Positions 9,302 to 18,086 of a DNA stretch of 61,008 nt are shown here, piece after piece (within the stretch, counting starts at the first letter, position 1; every line of letters begins with the position of its first letter). The translations under genes and the position numbers were made by a program. The notes beneath the pieces were generated by a model. That model had not been told where the DNA came from, searched no databases, and saw only the letters and a program-made list of their open reading frames with translations. Source of the DNA: JBCBWG01 sp964579305 (GTDB lineage Bacteria > Pseudomonadota > Alphaproteobacteria > Rhizobiales > Hyphomicrobiaceae); assembly GCA_964579305.1 (NCBI GenBank), contig CAZOGY010000007.1, positions 1 to 61,008 of the forward strand, written 5' to 3'.

Positions 9302-9682
9302 ATGCGTTTTGCATTGCTCGCCGCCATCTTTGTGATGGCGCTTTCATTCAACGGTGTGATCTCCGGTCACGCAAAGGCGCACGGCGCACACCGCTCGAAT
9401 GCCCCATACGGTTATGGCCGTGTCCACCACGTGCGCCGCTGGGTTTATCGCCCCCGCTATCGCACGCATACGCATAGCGATCCTTACCGGTATCGTTATG
9501 TGCCGCACGGGTACTACCCGTACTACAATAGCGGTTACTGGCGTCCGCGCCATAAAGTGCTCAAGCGCTATCGGTTCCGTCAGCCGCCCTATTACAAAGC
9601 CTGGGGTGATCACCGCCGCCACTACAAGCATCGTCGGTGGCACCGTCGCAATCACGGCCGCGTGCCATTCTGGCTTTGGTAA
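9302..9682 (+). CDS. Small exported His/Tyr/Arg-rich protein
   Basis: The predicted protein has 126 aa with an N-terminal signal peptide (MRFALLAAIFVMALSFNGV, cleavage likely near HAKA). The mature part is very rich in His, Arg and Tyr (for example RYRYVPHGYYPYYNSGYW) and has a net positive charge. A strong AGGAGG lies five bases before the ATG, which supports a real gene. Similar small basic periplasmic proteins of unknown function are frequent in Hyphomicrobiales, but I do not recognise a named family. The His content could allow metal binding, which is speculation. It is transcribed away from the type I secretion genes. Confidence 0.75.
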   Translation: MRFALLAAIFVMALSFNGVISGHAKAHGAHRSNAPYGYGRVHHVRRWVYRPRYRTHTHSDPYRYRYVPHGYYPYYNSGYWRPRHKVLKRYRFRQPPYYKAWGDHRRHYKHRRWHRRNHGRVPFWLW

Positions 9683-9780
9683 GCGGATCGGACCTTCGCC
9701 GGTCGGCGGGCCGATGATCTGAAGGCGCGCGGCGCCGTGCGCCACGTTTTTTTCGGGTGCTGCGGCGCTTGTTTGTCTTC

Positions 9781-10830
9781 TCAGGCCCGCGCCCGTTGGG
9801 CCTCGTAAAGCGTTACAACGGCCGCGTTTGATACGTTGAGGCTGGCGATCGGGCCAGTCGATGGGATCCTGGCGATCACGTCACAGAGATCACGTGTCGC
9901 GGCCCGCAGCCCTTTGCCTTCCGCGCCAAGCACAAGTGCGGTCGGCCCCGCCCAATCGATCCGATCGATTGGGGCCTCGCCAGCGCCATCAAGGCCAATG
10001 CGGCGAACACCGGCCGCACCGAGCGCACGCAATGTGTTTGCCAAGTTCTGGACGAGCGCGACCGGTACAAGTTCCAGCGCGCCGGATGCCGCCTTGGCGA
10101 GCGCGCCGCCCAAGGGCGGTGAGTGCCGCCGGGTCATGACGAGGCCCGTGGCGCCAAATACGGCGCAAGAGCGCAAGACCGCGCCGACATTATGCGGGTC
10201 GGTGACTTGATCAAGCAGGACGATCGGGCCGGCGTCCGCTGCTCGCACGATGAGATCGTCCAGCGCGACGGGATCAAGCGGCTCGACTTCGGCCAATGCG
10301 CCCTGGTGGACCGTGTCCGGGCCTAGCCTGCGATCCAGGTCCCGTGGCCGCACGCGGGTGATCGACACGGTGCGTCCGGCCAGGCCCTGCGCAAGTTTCG
10401 CCTCGGCGTTCTCGGTCAAATGCAGGCCGGTGATGATCCGTTGTGGGTTGTCAAGGGCAAACGCGATGGCGTGGATGCCGAAGATCAATGTCGCTGGATC
10501 CTCTGCGTCTTGTGCCGGCTTCGGCCCGCGGCGCGGTTCGCCAGGTCGCCCGCGGCCTTGCCGTTCTCCGCCGGCCGGTTCGGCCGTGCGGTGGGGCTTG
10601 CGGTCGCGGGCGGTCGTGATTGCCGTGCGGTCTGGGGCGGTCGTGAGTGCGGTGCGATCCACAGCAATGTCATCTGGGATATCGACGTCGGCCAGTTCAT
10701 CGGGATCGATGACGTCGCCCTCCGGTGCCCAGCTCTTATCTGGCTGGTTGCGCTTTGCGCCGGGCCGCCGCGGTCCTGCGGGTTTGCGATGTTGTGTTTT
10801 GCGTGACGGCGGGCGCTGATCGGCGGGCAT
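9781..10830 (-). CDS. rlmB: TrmH-family RNA 2'-O-methyltransferase (RlmB-like)
   Basis: This SPOUT-class enzyme is predicted to methylate the ribose of a guanosine in 23S rRNA (G2251 in E. coli). The product is 349 aa. An N-terminal Pro/Arg/Lys/Asp-rich extension of about 100 residues precedes the substrate-binding domain (IFGIHAIAFALDNPQR). The catalytic SpoU domain follows with its three motifs: LLDQVTDPHNVGAVLRSCA, LVLGAEGKGLR and IPSTGPIASLNVSNAAVV. GGAG seven bases upstream supports the ATG at 10830. It is divergent from tRNA-Tyr. The RlmB assignment among TrmH paralogues rests on length and motif detail. Confidence 0.9.
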   Translation of the reverse strand: MPADQRPPSRKTQHRKPAGPRRPGAKRNQPDKSWAPEGDVIDPDELADVDIPDDIAVDRTALTTAPDRTAITTARDRKPHRTAEPAGGERQGRGRPGEPRRGPKPAQDAEDPATLIFGIHAIAFALDNPQRIITGLHLTENAEAKLAQGLAGRTVSITRVRPRDLDRRLGPDTVHQGALAEVEPLDPVALDDLIVRAADAGPIVLLDQVTDPHNVGAVLRSCAVFGATGLVMTRRHSPPLGGALAKAASGALELVPVALVQNLANTLRALGAAGVRRIGLDGAGEAPIDRIDWAGPTALVLGAEGKGLRAATRDLCDVIARIPSTGPIASLNVSNAAVVTLYEAQRARA

Positions 10831-11002
10831 GGTGGCTCCTTCGAGCGGTCAGGTGTGCCGTGGCCCCGTTTTGGCCATTGACATTCGGGCTCGGCTTTGA
10901 CGTATTGCGCGCTCTCGTCAAGCGCTCAGCGTTGACGGTGCGGATTGGCGACTGCGACGGATCGGGTCTGACGGATCGGTTGCGGTCTTTGCGCATAGGG
11001 CC

Positions 11003-11087
11003 GGAGAGGTGCCCGAGTGGCTAAAGGGGACGGGCTGTAAACCCGTTGGCTATGCCTACGTTGGTTCGAATCCAACCCTCTCCACCA
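11003..11087 (+). tRNA. tRNA-Tyr (GTA)
   Basis: The 85 nt gene has acceptor arms GGAGAGG and CCTCTCC, an encoded CCA, an anticodon stem ACGGG/CCCGT around CTGTAAA (anticodon GTA), a long variable arm as in class II tRNAs, and a T-loop GGTTCGAATCC. Confidence 0.97.
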
Positions 11088-11400
11088 TTCCCCATAACAC
11101 GCCGTACGTCCTGCGCTGGCCGTCTGACGTTGGGCGCAATGCGCTGGGTTGGTTTTTCACCGGGGCAGGTTGCGCAGTTCTTCTGCCGGCGACTGGGCTT
11201 GAGTGCTGGCGTACGCCCAGGGCATTATCCGACCACACGTGCTCGCAGTCGCGGTCAAGTGGTCGGGTAACAATGCTCTATCATGTTGAAAATAGAGCAA
11301 TCTCACTCGATTTATGGATCGCGAGGCGGTTCCGTATGGTCGGATATTGCTCTAGAGTGACGCTGCTGCCGCAAGCCGGCGTAAGCGCCCGGAGGATCGC
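11088..11400. other. Intergenic region holding an R3 repeat
   Basis: No gene was found between tRNA-Tyr and the YbjN-like gene. It contains the R3 element (11285-11355). Just before this is an additional inverted repeat, TGCTCTAT (11274-11281) and ATAGAGCA (11292-11299), that overlaps the R3 left end. The downstream gene's promoter should lie here, but no convincing -35/-10 pair was seen. Confidence 0.6.
11285..11355 (+). repeat. R3 palindromic repeat, copy 1
   Basis: This is a 71 bp element that aligns without gaps to 22604-22674, at about 55 of 71 positions. It starts GTTGAAAATAGAGCAA and ends CGGATATTGCTCTAG. The outer parts AGAGCAA and TTGCTCT are complementary, so the unit can fold into an imperfect hairpin. 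It lies 45 bp before the YbjN-like start codon. Confidence 0.7.
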
Positions 11401-11787
11401 ATGTTCGAAGCCGCCGAAGACATCAAGACACATTTGGAATACCTCGGCTATGAGGTCACGCTGCACGACGGCGCATTGACTGCGCGGCACCAACGCAACC
11501 TTAATATCTCAATGAAGCCGTATGCAGACGGTCTTCTGGTCACGTCGATCTTTGGGTTGAGCGAAAGCGGCAAGGCCAATCGGCTTGGCCTCTACAAGCT
11601 TGTCAACGAGCTCAACGCGACGGCCGCGGCAAGCCGGTTCTATGTGGATCAGGACGATGATCTGCTGGTTGAGGGTTATTTTCCAGGCGCGTATGACCGG
11701 GCTCGCTTTGCAACGTTCATTGACGTCTACAACGCTTCGCTGTCGCACATGACGCGGATCGACAATCTCGGCGACTTCGTAGCTTGA
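11401..11787 (+). CDS. YbjN-like protein (putative sensory transduction regulator family)
   Basis: The product is 128 aa and resembles the YbjN family of small alpha/beta proteins structurally related to type III secretion chaperones. The E. coli member affects motility and stress phenotypes, but its biochemical role is not settled. Supporting features are the length, the TFIDVYNASL segment near the C-terminus and the alternating pattern SMKPYADGLLVTSIFGL. GGAGG lies six bases before the ATG. It stands alone between tRNA-Tyr and tRNA-Gly. The family call is from overall resemblance and is moderately certain. Confidence 0.7.
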   Translation: MFEAAEDIKTHLEYLGYEVTLHDGALTARHQRNLNISMKPYADGLLVTSIFGLSESGKANRLGLYKLVNELNATAAASRFYVDQDDDLLVEGYFPGAYDRARFATFIDVYNASLSHMTRIDNLGDFVA

Positions 11788-11925
11788 ATTTTCTCGCGGA
11801 GCCGCGGTACGCAACGACGGCGCAAGCCGGTTCATGCGCGGGTTGCACAGCAACGTGCGCTGCACCACTTGTCTGAGGTCGCCAAAGCGCTTAGACAACG
11901 CAATCTCGGCATGCTTCTCCGGGAT

Positions 11926-12000
11926 GCGGGCATCGTATAATGGCTATTACCCTTGCCTTCCAAGCAAGAGACGCGGGTTCGATTCCCGCTGCCCGCTCCA
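11926..12000 (+). tRNA. tRNA-Gly (TCC)
   Basis: The 75 nt gene has acceptor arms GCGGGCA and TGCCCGC, discriminator T, an encoded CCA, an anticodon loop CTTCCAA (anticodon TCC, glycine) and a T-arm GCGGGTTCGATTCCCGC. Confidence 0.97.
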
Positions 12001-12061
12001 ACCCTTGAAATCCTGCATTATGGGCCGCGTGTGCCGGCGTCTGGCAATCGGCGCTCCGTGA

Positions 12062-13522
12062 TTAGCTGCGCTTGATCCCGAACATTTTGCCATCAGATTT
12101 CTTGATGAAGAGATTGGCGAGCGCATCGTCGACGTTGTCGATGGTGAATTGTGGTTTGGTGCCCTCAAATTTGCAGGAGGCCAAGACCTGCTCGACAATG
12201 AACTTGGGCTGGAAGTAGGCCAACGGCGCTTCGTTCTCGCGGACGCCGTTGAGGACCCGGTTGTAAATTTCGGCCGTCAGGTTGAGGCCATTTTTCTTGG
12301 CCATGCCGATGAACACCTTTCGGAATAACTCTTCAGGCGGCTCGACGGTTTCCAGTTTATAACTGATGCGGCGCTGGAATGCGGGGTCCATCAGGTCGTT
12401 GGGGTGCATGTTCGTCGAAAAGATAACGATTTCATCGAATGGGATCATCACGCTCTTGCCGGTATGCATCGTCAGATAATCAACACGGCTGTTGAGCGGC
12501 ACAATCCAGCGGTTGAGAATATCTTCGGGTTTGGCGCGCTGGCGACCGAAATCGTCGATCAGGAAGGTGCCGTTCAACGCTTTGATGTGCAGCGGCGCTT
12601 CGTAGTACTTGGCGATCGGATTATATTTGAGGTCCAACATTTCGATGGTCAATTCGCCACCGGTGATCACCATCGGGCGATAGCAGGCGACCCATCGTGG
12701 ATCGATGCGGCTGCGGCGCAGGCCTGTGCTATCGTCTGGCATTGGAGCATCTGCGACCATCCGGTGAACGGCTGGATCGAAAACTTTCATGATCTCGCCG
12801 TCGATTTCGACGCAATAGGGAACGTAAATCACGTTCTGGAAAAGCTGCCCCACAATCTCGGCGATCGTGGTCTTGCCGTTTCCGGCAGGGCCGTAAATCA
12901 GGATCGCGTTGCCGGAATTGACCGCCGGCCCGAGGCGGCTGACAAAACGCTCCGGCATGACCAGCCCGGAGAACGCTTCGTTCAAACGCTGACGTGTCAC
13001 GATTTCATTTGTGATGCGCTGATTGAGGATCCGCTCTTGATAATCCTTCAGCGAAACCGGCGCGGCACCGAAATACTGTCCGCGGCTTAGTGCATCAATC
13101 GCCCATTCGCGACCGGCGCGCGTCAAGGCCAAACGCATTTCCGAGCGTGATCCCGATCCTGATGCAGCGGGCAATGCGTCGACGAGTTTGCGCTCTTTCG
13201 CGGCCGTCAGGATTTGGTTGACCACGGTACTGGACAATTTCATTGTCGAAGCCAGTTGCGAGGCTGTTTCGATATTTTCCGAATACATGCCTTTAATGGC
13301 AAGTTCGAGCAGAAATACCGAATCGATACCAGTGCCGGCAATTGTCGTGGGCACTTGTGGTGCGTCTGCGAGGACTTCGTCGATTTGTTGTTTGGTGAGA
13401 AGTCCGATGGCGACGATACTGTCACCAATACGACCGCCATGCTGTTTTTGATGCGCAATGGCGCGGTCGATGTCGTCTGCCGAAACAAGGCCCTTGGCCA
13501 CCAGGAGATTACCGATATTCAA
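12062..13522 (-). CDS. AAA+ ATPase with N-terminal MshEN-like domain
   Basis: The product is 486 aa. Residues 3-50 match the pattern of the MshEN/GspE N-terminal fold in two consecutive copies (IGNLLVAKGLVSADDI...AIAHQ, then RIGDSIVAIGLLTKQQIDEVL). In other proteins this fold binds cyclic di-GMP. The middle part (about 60-190) is helical. The AAA+ core has Walker A GPAGNGKTT at 211-219, a Walker B-like FLIDDFGRQ near residue 325, and a sensor-1-like segment IVIFSTNM. It is not a secretion ATPase, because the GspE catalytic signatures are absent and the core resembles MoxR/RuvB-type AAA+ proteins. The function is unknown. A nucleotide-second-messenger-controlled remodelling ATPase is an inference. 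It stands alone, convergent with tRNA-Gly. Confidence 0.8.
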   Translation of the reverse strand: MNIGNLLVAKGLVSADDIDRAIAHQKQHGGRIGDSIVAIGLLTKQQIDEVLADAPQVPTTIAGTGIDSVFLLELAIKGMYSENIETASQLASTMKLSSTVVNQILTAAKERKLVDALPAASGSGSRSEMRLALTRAGREWAIDALSRGQYFGAAPVSLKDYQERILNQRITNEIVTRQRLNEAFSGLVMPERFVSRLGPAVNSGNAILIYGPAGNGKTTIAEIVGQLFQNVIYVPYCVEIDGEIMKVFDPAVHRMVADAPMPDDSTGLRRSRIDPRWVACYRPMVITGGELTIEMLDLKYNPIAKYYEAPLHIKALNGTFLIDDFGRQRAKPEDILNRWIVPLNSRVDYLTMHTGKSVMIPFDEIVIFSTNMHPNDLMDPAFQRRISYKLETVEPPEELFRKVFIGMAKKNGLNLTAEIYNRVLNGVRENEAPLAYFQPKFIVEQVLASCKFEGTKPQFTIDNVDDALANLFIKKSDGKMFGIKRS

Positions 13523-13827
13523 CTGACGCTCCTTTGCTTGGCATTACAAGCTGCACACCCGGGCGCGGTGCTCTGCGACGCTGTCGTTGCGTTCGCGGCG
13601 GAAGACCATCGCGGCTGCCGGAACAAGACGGCTGCCGGCAATTTCTGTGTTGCCAGTCCGTGATACGGGGAATTCGTTAAAGATGCGCCCACACCACTTT
13701 ACGCGGGCGGTCTCGTTGCGGCCGCGCGGACATGCTGGGTGGTCCAGCCGTCGACGATGCACGCGGGTTGCCCTTCCCACAGCGGCGCATCCCTGCTTGA
13801 TATCGGCCAAAACCAATCCGGGGGGCG
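13523..13827. other. Divergent intergenic region
   Basis: These 305 bp separate the leftward AAA+ ATPase from the rightward spermidine-synthase-like gene. No gene or repeat was recognised. It presumably holds both promoters. Confidence 0.5.
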
Positions 13828-15414
13828 ATGCCGATGCGGCGGCAGATCTATCTTTTCGTGACTGCGGCGTCAGCGGCGTGCGGCCTGGTCGTTGAGATTG
13901 CGGCAGGGCGGATGCTTGCGCCTTACGTCGGCATGTCGCTTTACACGTGGACGGCGATCATTGCCGTGGTGCTTGCGGGGTTTTCAGCGGGGCACTGGAT
14001 CGGCGGGCGACTGGCGGAGCGGCCAAGCGCAGATGCCCATCGCAGCGTGATCTGGGCGTTGCTGGCCGCCGGGATGACCAGCGTGTTGGCGCTCGTTCTG
14101 ATCCGGTTGGTTTCGGGGCCGATCCTGTCGCTTGGCGTTGGCGCGGTCGCAAGTATCCTCACTTTAACAACGGTTCTCTTTTTCGCGCCAAGCCTGTTTG
14201 TCGGTATTCCATCGCCGGTGCTGACCAAACTGGCGATCGATGATGAACCGGCCATCATGGCGCGGACGCTTGGGGCATTTTATGCTGCTGGCGCACTTGG
14301 CAGCATTTTTGGGACTTTGCTCGCTGGTTACGTTTTTATTTCGTGGATCGGAACAATTGGCACATTTGTGCTGGTGGCGATTGCCTATGCCGCCATGGCA
14401 GCGTTGCTTTGGTTTGCAGGCTTTCCTAGTTCGGAGCCTCGGCAAGATGCCGCTTCAGCGCAGGGCGATGCTGCATCGTCGCAAAATGAGCGGGGCACAA
14501 GCGTTCGTTTGACAACGCTTGTCGTGGTCATCTCTGCCGGAGCCGTGACGATCGGTCTTCTCGGCGCGGCGGTGCGGGCGTTCGATACGCCGTGCACGCG
14601 GGAAAGCGCTTATTATTGTATTCGTCTGGTGGACGAAACGGCGCCGCGTTTGGGCCGGGCGCGCACAATGGTGCTCGACCATCTTGCGCACGGCAGCAAT
14701 GTTGAAAGCGAACCGCGTGCGCTCTTGACGCCTTATGTCGAATTACAAGATGCTTTGACGCGCATTCATACCGGTCGCCGCACGCCTTTTCGTGCATTCT
14801 TTGTCGGCGGCGGCGCTTATACGTTGCCGCGTGCTTGGCTTGCGATCCGCCCGGACGCGCAAGTCACCGTTTCCGAAGTCGATCCGGACGTCACAGCCAT
14901 CGCGCAAAGTCGTATGTGGGTTGATACGAACGATGAGCGGCTGACCGTTGTGCATGCGGACGCACGGCGCAGTTTGGCGCGATTGCCGCGTGCCCATTTC
15001 GACGTGATCGTCGGCGATGCGTTCCATGATCTTGCGGTGCCACAGCACCTGGTGACGGCTGAGTTTTTCGGATTGGTCAAAGAGCGGCTGCGCGCTGATG
15101 AGGGCATTTATGTCATGAACGTTGTTGACCGGAAGTCGTCGCCGCGTCTTGCATTGTCGGTCGTCAAAACGTTGCAGCAGGTATTTCCGATTGTTGAGCT
15201 TTGGGATCTGGGTGAGAGCGGCGCGCGCACAACGTTCGTGGTGGCCGGTCTCTCGCGGCCGACGCCCTATGCGCAAATCCCGTCACGAATTCATAACCGT
15301 CTTCAATTCAATCGGATGGCGCCAGCGGACATTACGCGGCTTGCTGCGGCGCTGTCACCGCTCATTCTCACCGATGATTATGCGCCGGTCGATCGCCTGA
15401 TTGGCGTGCAGTAG
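13828..15414 (+). CDS. Membrane-fused spermidine-synthase-like protein
   Basis: The product is 528 aa. The N-terminal half (about residues 5-200) has six to seven hydrophobic segments with GFSAGHWIGGRLAER, as in the fused MFS/spermidine synthase family. The C-terminal half (about 300-480) has a Rossmann-type aminopropyltransferase-like domain with FFVGGGAYTLPR, VSEVDPDVTAIA and FDVIVGDAFHDLAVP. The cytoplasmic domain has the usual Asp and Glu residues for binding decarboxylated SAM or a related cofactor, but polyamine synthesis has not been shown for most such fusions. The GGGGG before the ATG at 13828 supports the start. An ATG two codons downstream is an alternative. No polyamine genes are adjacent. 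Confidence 0.8.
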   Translation: MPMRRQIYLFVTAASAACGLVVEIAAGRMLAPYVGMSLYTWTAIIAVVLAGFSAGHWIGGRLAERPSADAHRSVIWALLAAGMTSVLALVLIRLVSGPILSLGVGAVASILTLTTVLFFAPSLFVGIPSPVLTKLAIDDEPAIMARTLGAFYAAGALGSIFGTLLAGYVFISWIGTIGTFVLVAIAYAAMAALLWFAGFPSSEPRQDAASAQGDAASSQNERGTSVRLTTLVVVISAGAVTIGLLGAAVRAFDTPCTRESAYYCIRLVDETAPRLGRARTMVLDHLAHGSNVESEPRALLTPYVELQDALTRIHTGRRTPFRAFFVGGGAYTLPRAWLAIRPDAQVTVSEVDPDVTAIAQSRMWVDTNDERLTVVHADARRSLARLPRAHFDVIVGDAFHDLAVPQHLVTAEFFGLVKERLRADEGIYVMNVVDRKSSPRLALSVVKTLQQVFPIVELWDLGESGARTTFVVAGLSRPTPYAQIPSRIHNRLQFNRMAPADITRLAAALSPLILTDDYAPVDRLIGVQ

Positions 15415-15502
15415 CCTTTTTGTCCTGACGTGATGCGGAGCTTGCAACCAAAAAAAATCAGCCGAGAGCAATAGGTCCTGCCAACCTCAAATCGGTCGCA
15501 TG

Positions 15503-16381
15503 TTATGTGAGATCGTCGCGATGGCCAAGGCGCCACATTTCTTCGCGGACGTGAATATCTGCCAGGATGCGATCGATGAGCAGGCAAGTGCGTTTGAACA
15601 ACGCTGAACCGCGGCGGTAGTCGGCGGGCGCATAAAAATCACAGCGGCCGGCATCGAAGAGACCCACGCATTTATCAGCATTTTCGTGCGGTCCGTGCAC
15701 CGCGATGGCATAGCCACCGTTCTTGCGCGTGACGGCCATGGACGGCACGTCGGTATCGCCGTCGCCGAAATAAATCATATTGGAGAAGGGAACCGGCCTG
15801 ACATCCTCGGGCATGTGTTCGTTGATTGAACGGCCAAGGTCTTCGACGCCTTTATTAATCCGAAACAGGTATTGGGTTTTGCCAGTGTCGGTAATGACGC
15901 GCTTGGGGTATGGCAGATCGTATGCCTCAAACCAGTATTCGGAGGCAAAAACGTTGTCGAAGCGATGATAAATGGGCGTGCCTTCGATTATTTCTGTGAG
16001 GCCCGACGATATCAAATAGTGCTTGAGCACGATGCCCTTGGTTTCGGTGGCAATCCGCACATATTCTGCGATCTCATCGAACCACTCGTGCACGCCAGGG
16101 AACAACTCAACGTCACGGCCTTGGGCTACCAAGTCGTCGCGGTCGATGCGGACATTGGCGGCTTTGGCCTTTTTATACATCAGGTGCATGTAGGTGATGA
16201 GCGGATCAGCGCCCTCTGCTTGCGCGATCCGATTGGATTCGGCCCAGAACTCGCGCGCATCAACGCCGATCTTTGGCAAAAAGGCATATTCCTGCATGGG
16301 CCGTGGCGATAGCGTGCCGTCGAAGTCATAGACCAATGCGATTGTTTTCTTACCGTAGATCGCATCCTCGCGCTCTGTCAT
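15503..16381 (-). CDS. HAD-family hydrolase (phosphoserine-phosphatase-like)
   Basis: The product is 292 aa from the ATG at 16381. Motif I is DFDGTLSP with the nucleophile Asp19 and the general acid Asp21. Motif II is probably the SSGL segment (KHYLISSGLTEIIEG). Motif IV is YFGDGDTDVPSM. An insertion between motif I and motif II (about residues 50-110) would form the cap domain. The substrate is unknown. A GTG at 16471 would add 30 residues in frame, but that extension shows no conserved feature and the ATG directly precedes the core. The gene is divergent from the YihU-like dehydrogenase. Confidence 0.82.
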   Translation of the reverse strand: MTEREDAIYGKKTIALVYDFDGTLSPRPMQEYAFLPKIGVDAREFWAESNRIAQAEGADPLITYMHLMYKKAKAANVRIDRDDLVAQGRDVELFPGVHEWFDEIAEYVRIATETKGIVLKHYLISSGLTEIIEGTPIYHRFDNVFASEYWFEAYDLPYPKRVITDTGKTQYLFRINKGVEDLGRSINEHMPEDVRPVPFSNMIYFGDGDTDVPSMAVTRKNGGYAIAVHGPHENADKCVGLFDAGRCDFYAPADYRRGSALFKRTCLLIDRILADIHVREEMWRLGHRDDLT

Positions 16382-16576
16382 GCCGACCGCCCCATCAGAG
16401 ATCCGTGTTTGGCCGATTGAAGCATATGACTCGCGTGGCGGTTTGATGTTCGCCCATGGGTCAAGCGGCACCGCCCGCGTTGATCACTCGGCATTGGCCT
16501 GTTGTGCGGTGCGCAGTAGCATGCCCGGCAAGCCCACCGCGGGCTCAACAACACGAACAAGCGCTGGAGGAAACGC

Positions 16577-17491
16577 ATGGACGCCAAGCAGGTGACGATC
16601 GGCTTTATTGGACTGGGCGCGATGGGGCGTGGCATGGCGCTGAACTGCGTCAAAAAGGGGTTCCGACTGGCGGTCAACGATGTGCGGCCTGAGCCGGTTT
16701 CGGAATTGGTGGCCGCGGGCGCAAACGAGATCGCTGACCTCACCACGCTGGCACAGACCTGCCAGATCATCGTGACCGTCCTGCCCGATGGCAAGATTGT
16801 GCGCGATGTGGTGATGGGGCCTGGCGGGCTGATTGAGCATGCCGCACCCGGCACCATTTTCCTGGATCTTTCCACGATCGAACCTGAGACGACCGATGCG
16901 TTGCACGAAGCCGCCAAGGCCAAGAGTTGCCGGGCCGTCGATGCGCCGATTGGGAGGCTGGCCTGGCACGCGGACCGGGGCGAAAGCCTGTTCATGGTCG
17001 GTGGCGAGCGGGCGGATTTTGAAACCGTCAAGCCGCTGTTGGAGGCGATGGGCACGACCATCCATTATTGCGGGCCTGCCGGCAGTGGTACGCGGACCAA
17101 ATTGGTCAACAACTACCTCGCGATCATCTCATGTCAGCTCAACGCCGAAGCCCTATCGCTTGCTCAGCGGTTCGGACTTGATCTGGAAACAACTTTGGAC
17201 GTGATCCACGGCACCACGGCAACCAATGGTCAGCTTAAGGTCAATTGGCCCAACAAGGTGCTGGCGGGGGATACGGAGCCCGGCTTCACGATTGATCTGG
17301 CGCATAAGGATCTGTCGTTGATTGTCGGTGCGGCGAACACAACGCGCGTGCCGGTGCCGGTTGCTGCAGCCGCGCGCGAGGCCTTCTCGCAGGCCCGTGC
17401 ACGCGGTTACGGCAATCAGGATTTTTCGGCCATGGTCGATGTGTTGTGTGACACAGCCCAAGTCGCGCGGGCGCGGTTATCGAAAGAATGA
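16577..17491 (+). CDS. 3-hydroxyacid dehydrogenase, sulfolactaldehyde reductase (YihU)-like
   Basis: The product is a 304 aa NAD(P)-dependent reductase of the beta-hydroxyacid dehydrogenase family. It has the GFIGLGAMGRGM nucleotide motif at residues 9-20 and the catalytic Lys175 in TKLVNNYLAI. From memory of the E. coli YihU sequence, several segments are closer to it than to typical 3-hydroxyisobutyrate dehydrogenase: APIGR at 123-127, NWPNKVLAGD and FTIDLAHKDL. YihU reduces 3-sulfolactaldehyde in sulfoquinovose catabolism and also acts on succinic semialdehyde. No other sulfoquinovose genes are present in the window, so the substrate remains open. The stop overlaps the arfB start by four bases. 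Confidence 0.82.
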   Translation: MDAKQVTIGFIGLGAMGRGMALNCVKKGFRLAVNDVRPEPVSELVAAGANEIADLTTLAQTCQIIVTVLPDGKIVRDVVMGPGGLIEHAAPGTIFLDLSTIEPETTDALHEAAKAKSCRAVDAPIGRLAWHADRGESLFMVGGERADFETVKPLLEAMGTTIHYCGPAGSGTRTKLVNNYLAIISCQLNAEALSLAQRFGLDLETTLDVIHGTTATNGQLKVNWPNKVLAGDTEPGFTIDLAHKDLSLIVGAANTTRVPVPVAAAAREAFSQARARGYGNQDFSAMVDVLCDTAQVARARLSKE

Positions 17492-17910
17492 TCCAAGTCA
17501 CACCGGACATCACGCTTCACGATGACGAGATTTCCGTCACGTTTGTCCGGTCGCCCGGGGCGGGCGGGCAGAACGTCAACAAGGTCGCGACAGCGGTGCA
17601 GTTGCGTTTTGACGCACGCAATGCCCGCGAGCTTCCCGGCGACGTTCGCGCGCGCTTGCTCCGGCTGGCTGGCGATCGCGCCACCAAGGCTGGCGAGATC
17701 GTCATAACGGCGCACCGTTTCCGTACGCAGTTGGCCAATCGGCGCGATGCGATCGATCGGCTTGTCGCGCTGATCCGCCGAGCCGCTGTGCGTCCGCGGG
17801 CCCGTCTTGCAACGCGCCCACATGCTGGGGCCGTGCGCGCGCGGCTCGATACAAAGCGGCGGCGCAGCGATGTGAAGCGCCAGCGTCGCCGTCCAGCGGA
17901 TGCCGATTAA
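17488..17910 (+). CDS. arfB: Alternative ribosome-rescue factor ArfB (YaeJ), peptidyl-tRNA hydrolase
   Basis: ArfB enters the empty mRNA channel of stalled ribosomes with its basic tail and hydrolyses peptidyl-tRNA with a GGQ motif. The 140 aa product has SPGAGGQNVNKV with GGQ at 26-28 and a C-terminal tail rich in Arg and Lys (RARLDTKRRRSDVKRQRRR), both diagnostic. Release factors would be about 350 aa, so this is not RF1 or RF2. The ATGA overlap with the upstream dehydrogenase gene means it is probably translated by coupling. A role in common with that enzyme is not implied. Confidence 0.93.
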   Translation: MIQVTPDITLHDDEISVTFVRSPGAGGQNVNKVATAVQLRFDARNARELPGDVRARLLRLAGDRATKAGEIVITAHRFRTQLANRRDAIDRLVALIRRAAVRPRARLATRPHAGAVRARLDTKRRRSDVKRQRRRPADAD

Positions 17911-18086
17911 GCGTGTTATGCCCGCTCGCGCGTTGGGTTGCGGGGCTGGCTTTGCTTGGCCTGATCTGGCCCTTTGTTCAGCATGAACGGAACCGATTTC
18001 AATCACTTCGACTTTTATCTTCACACGTAGCTTAGGGCGTGATAGCTCGCGCTCGTCCAGTTTTTTCGCGTCACGCGCAGGATATC

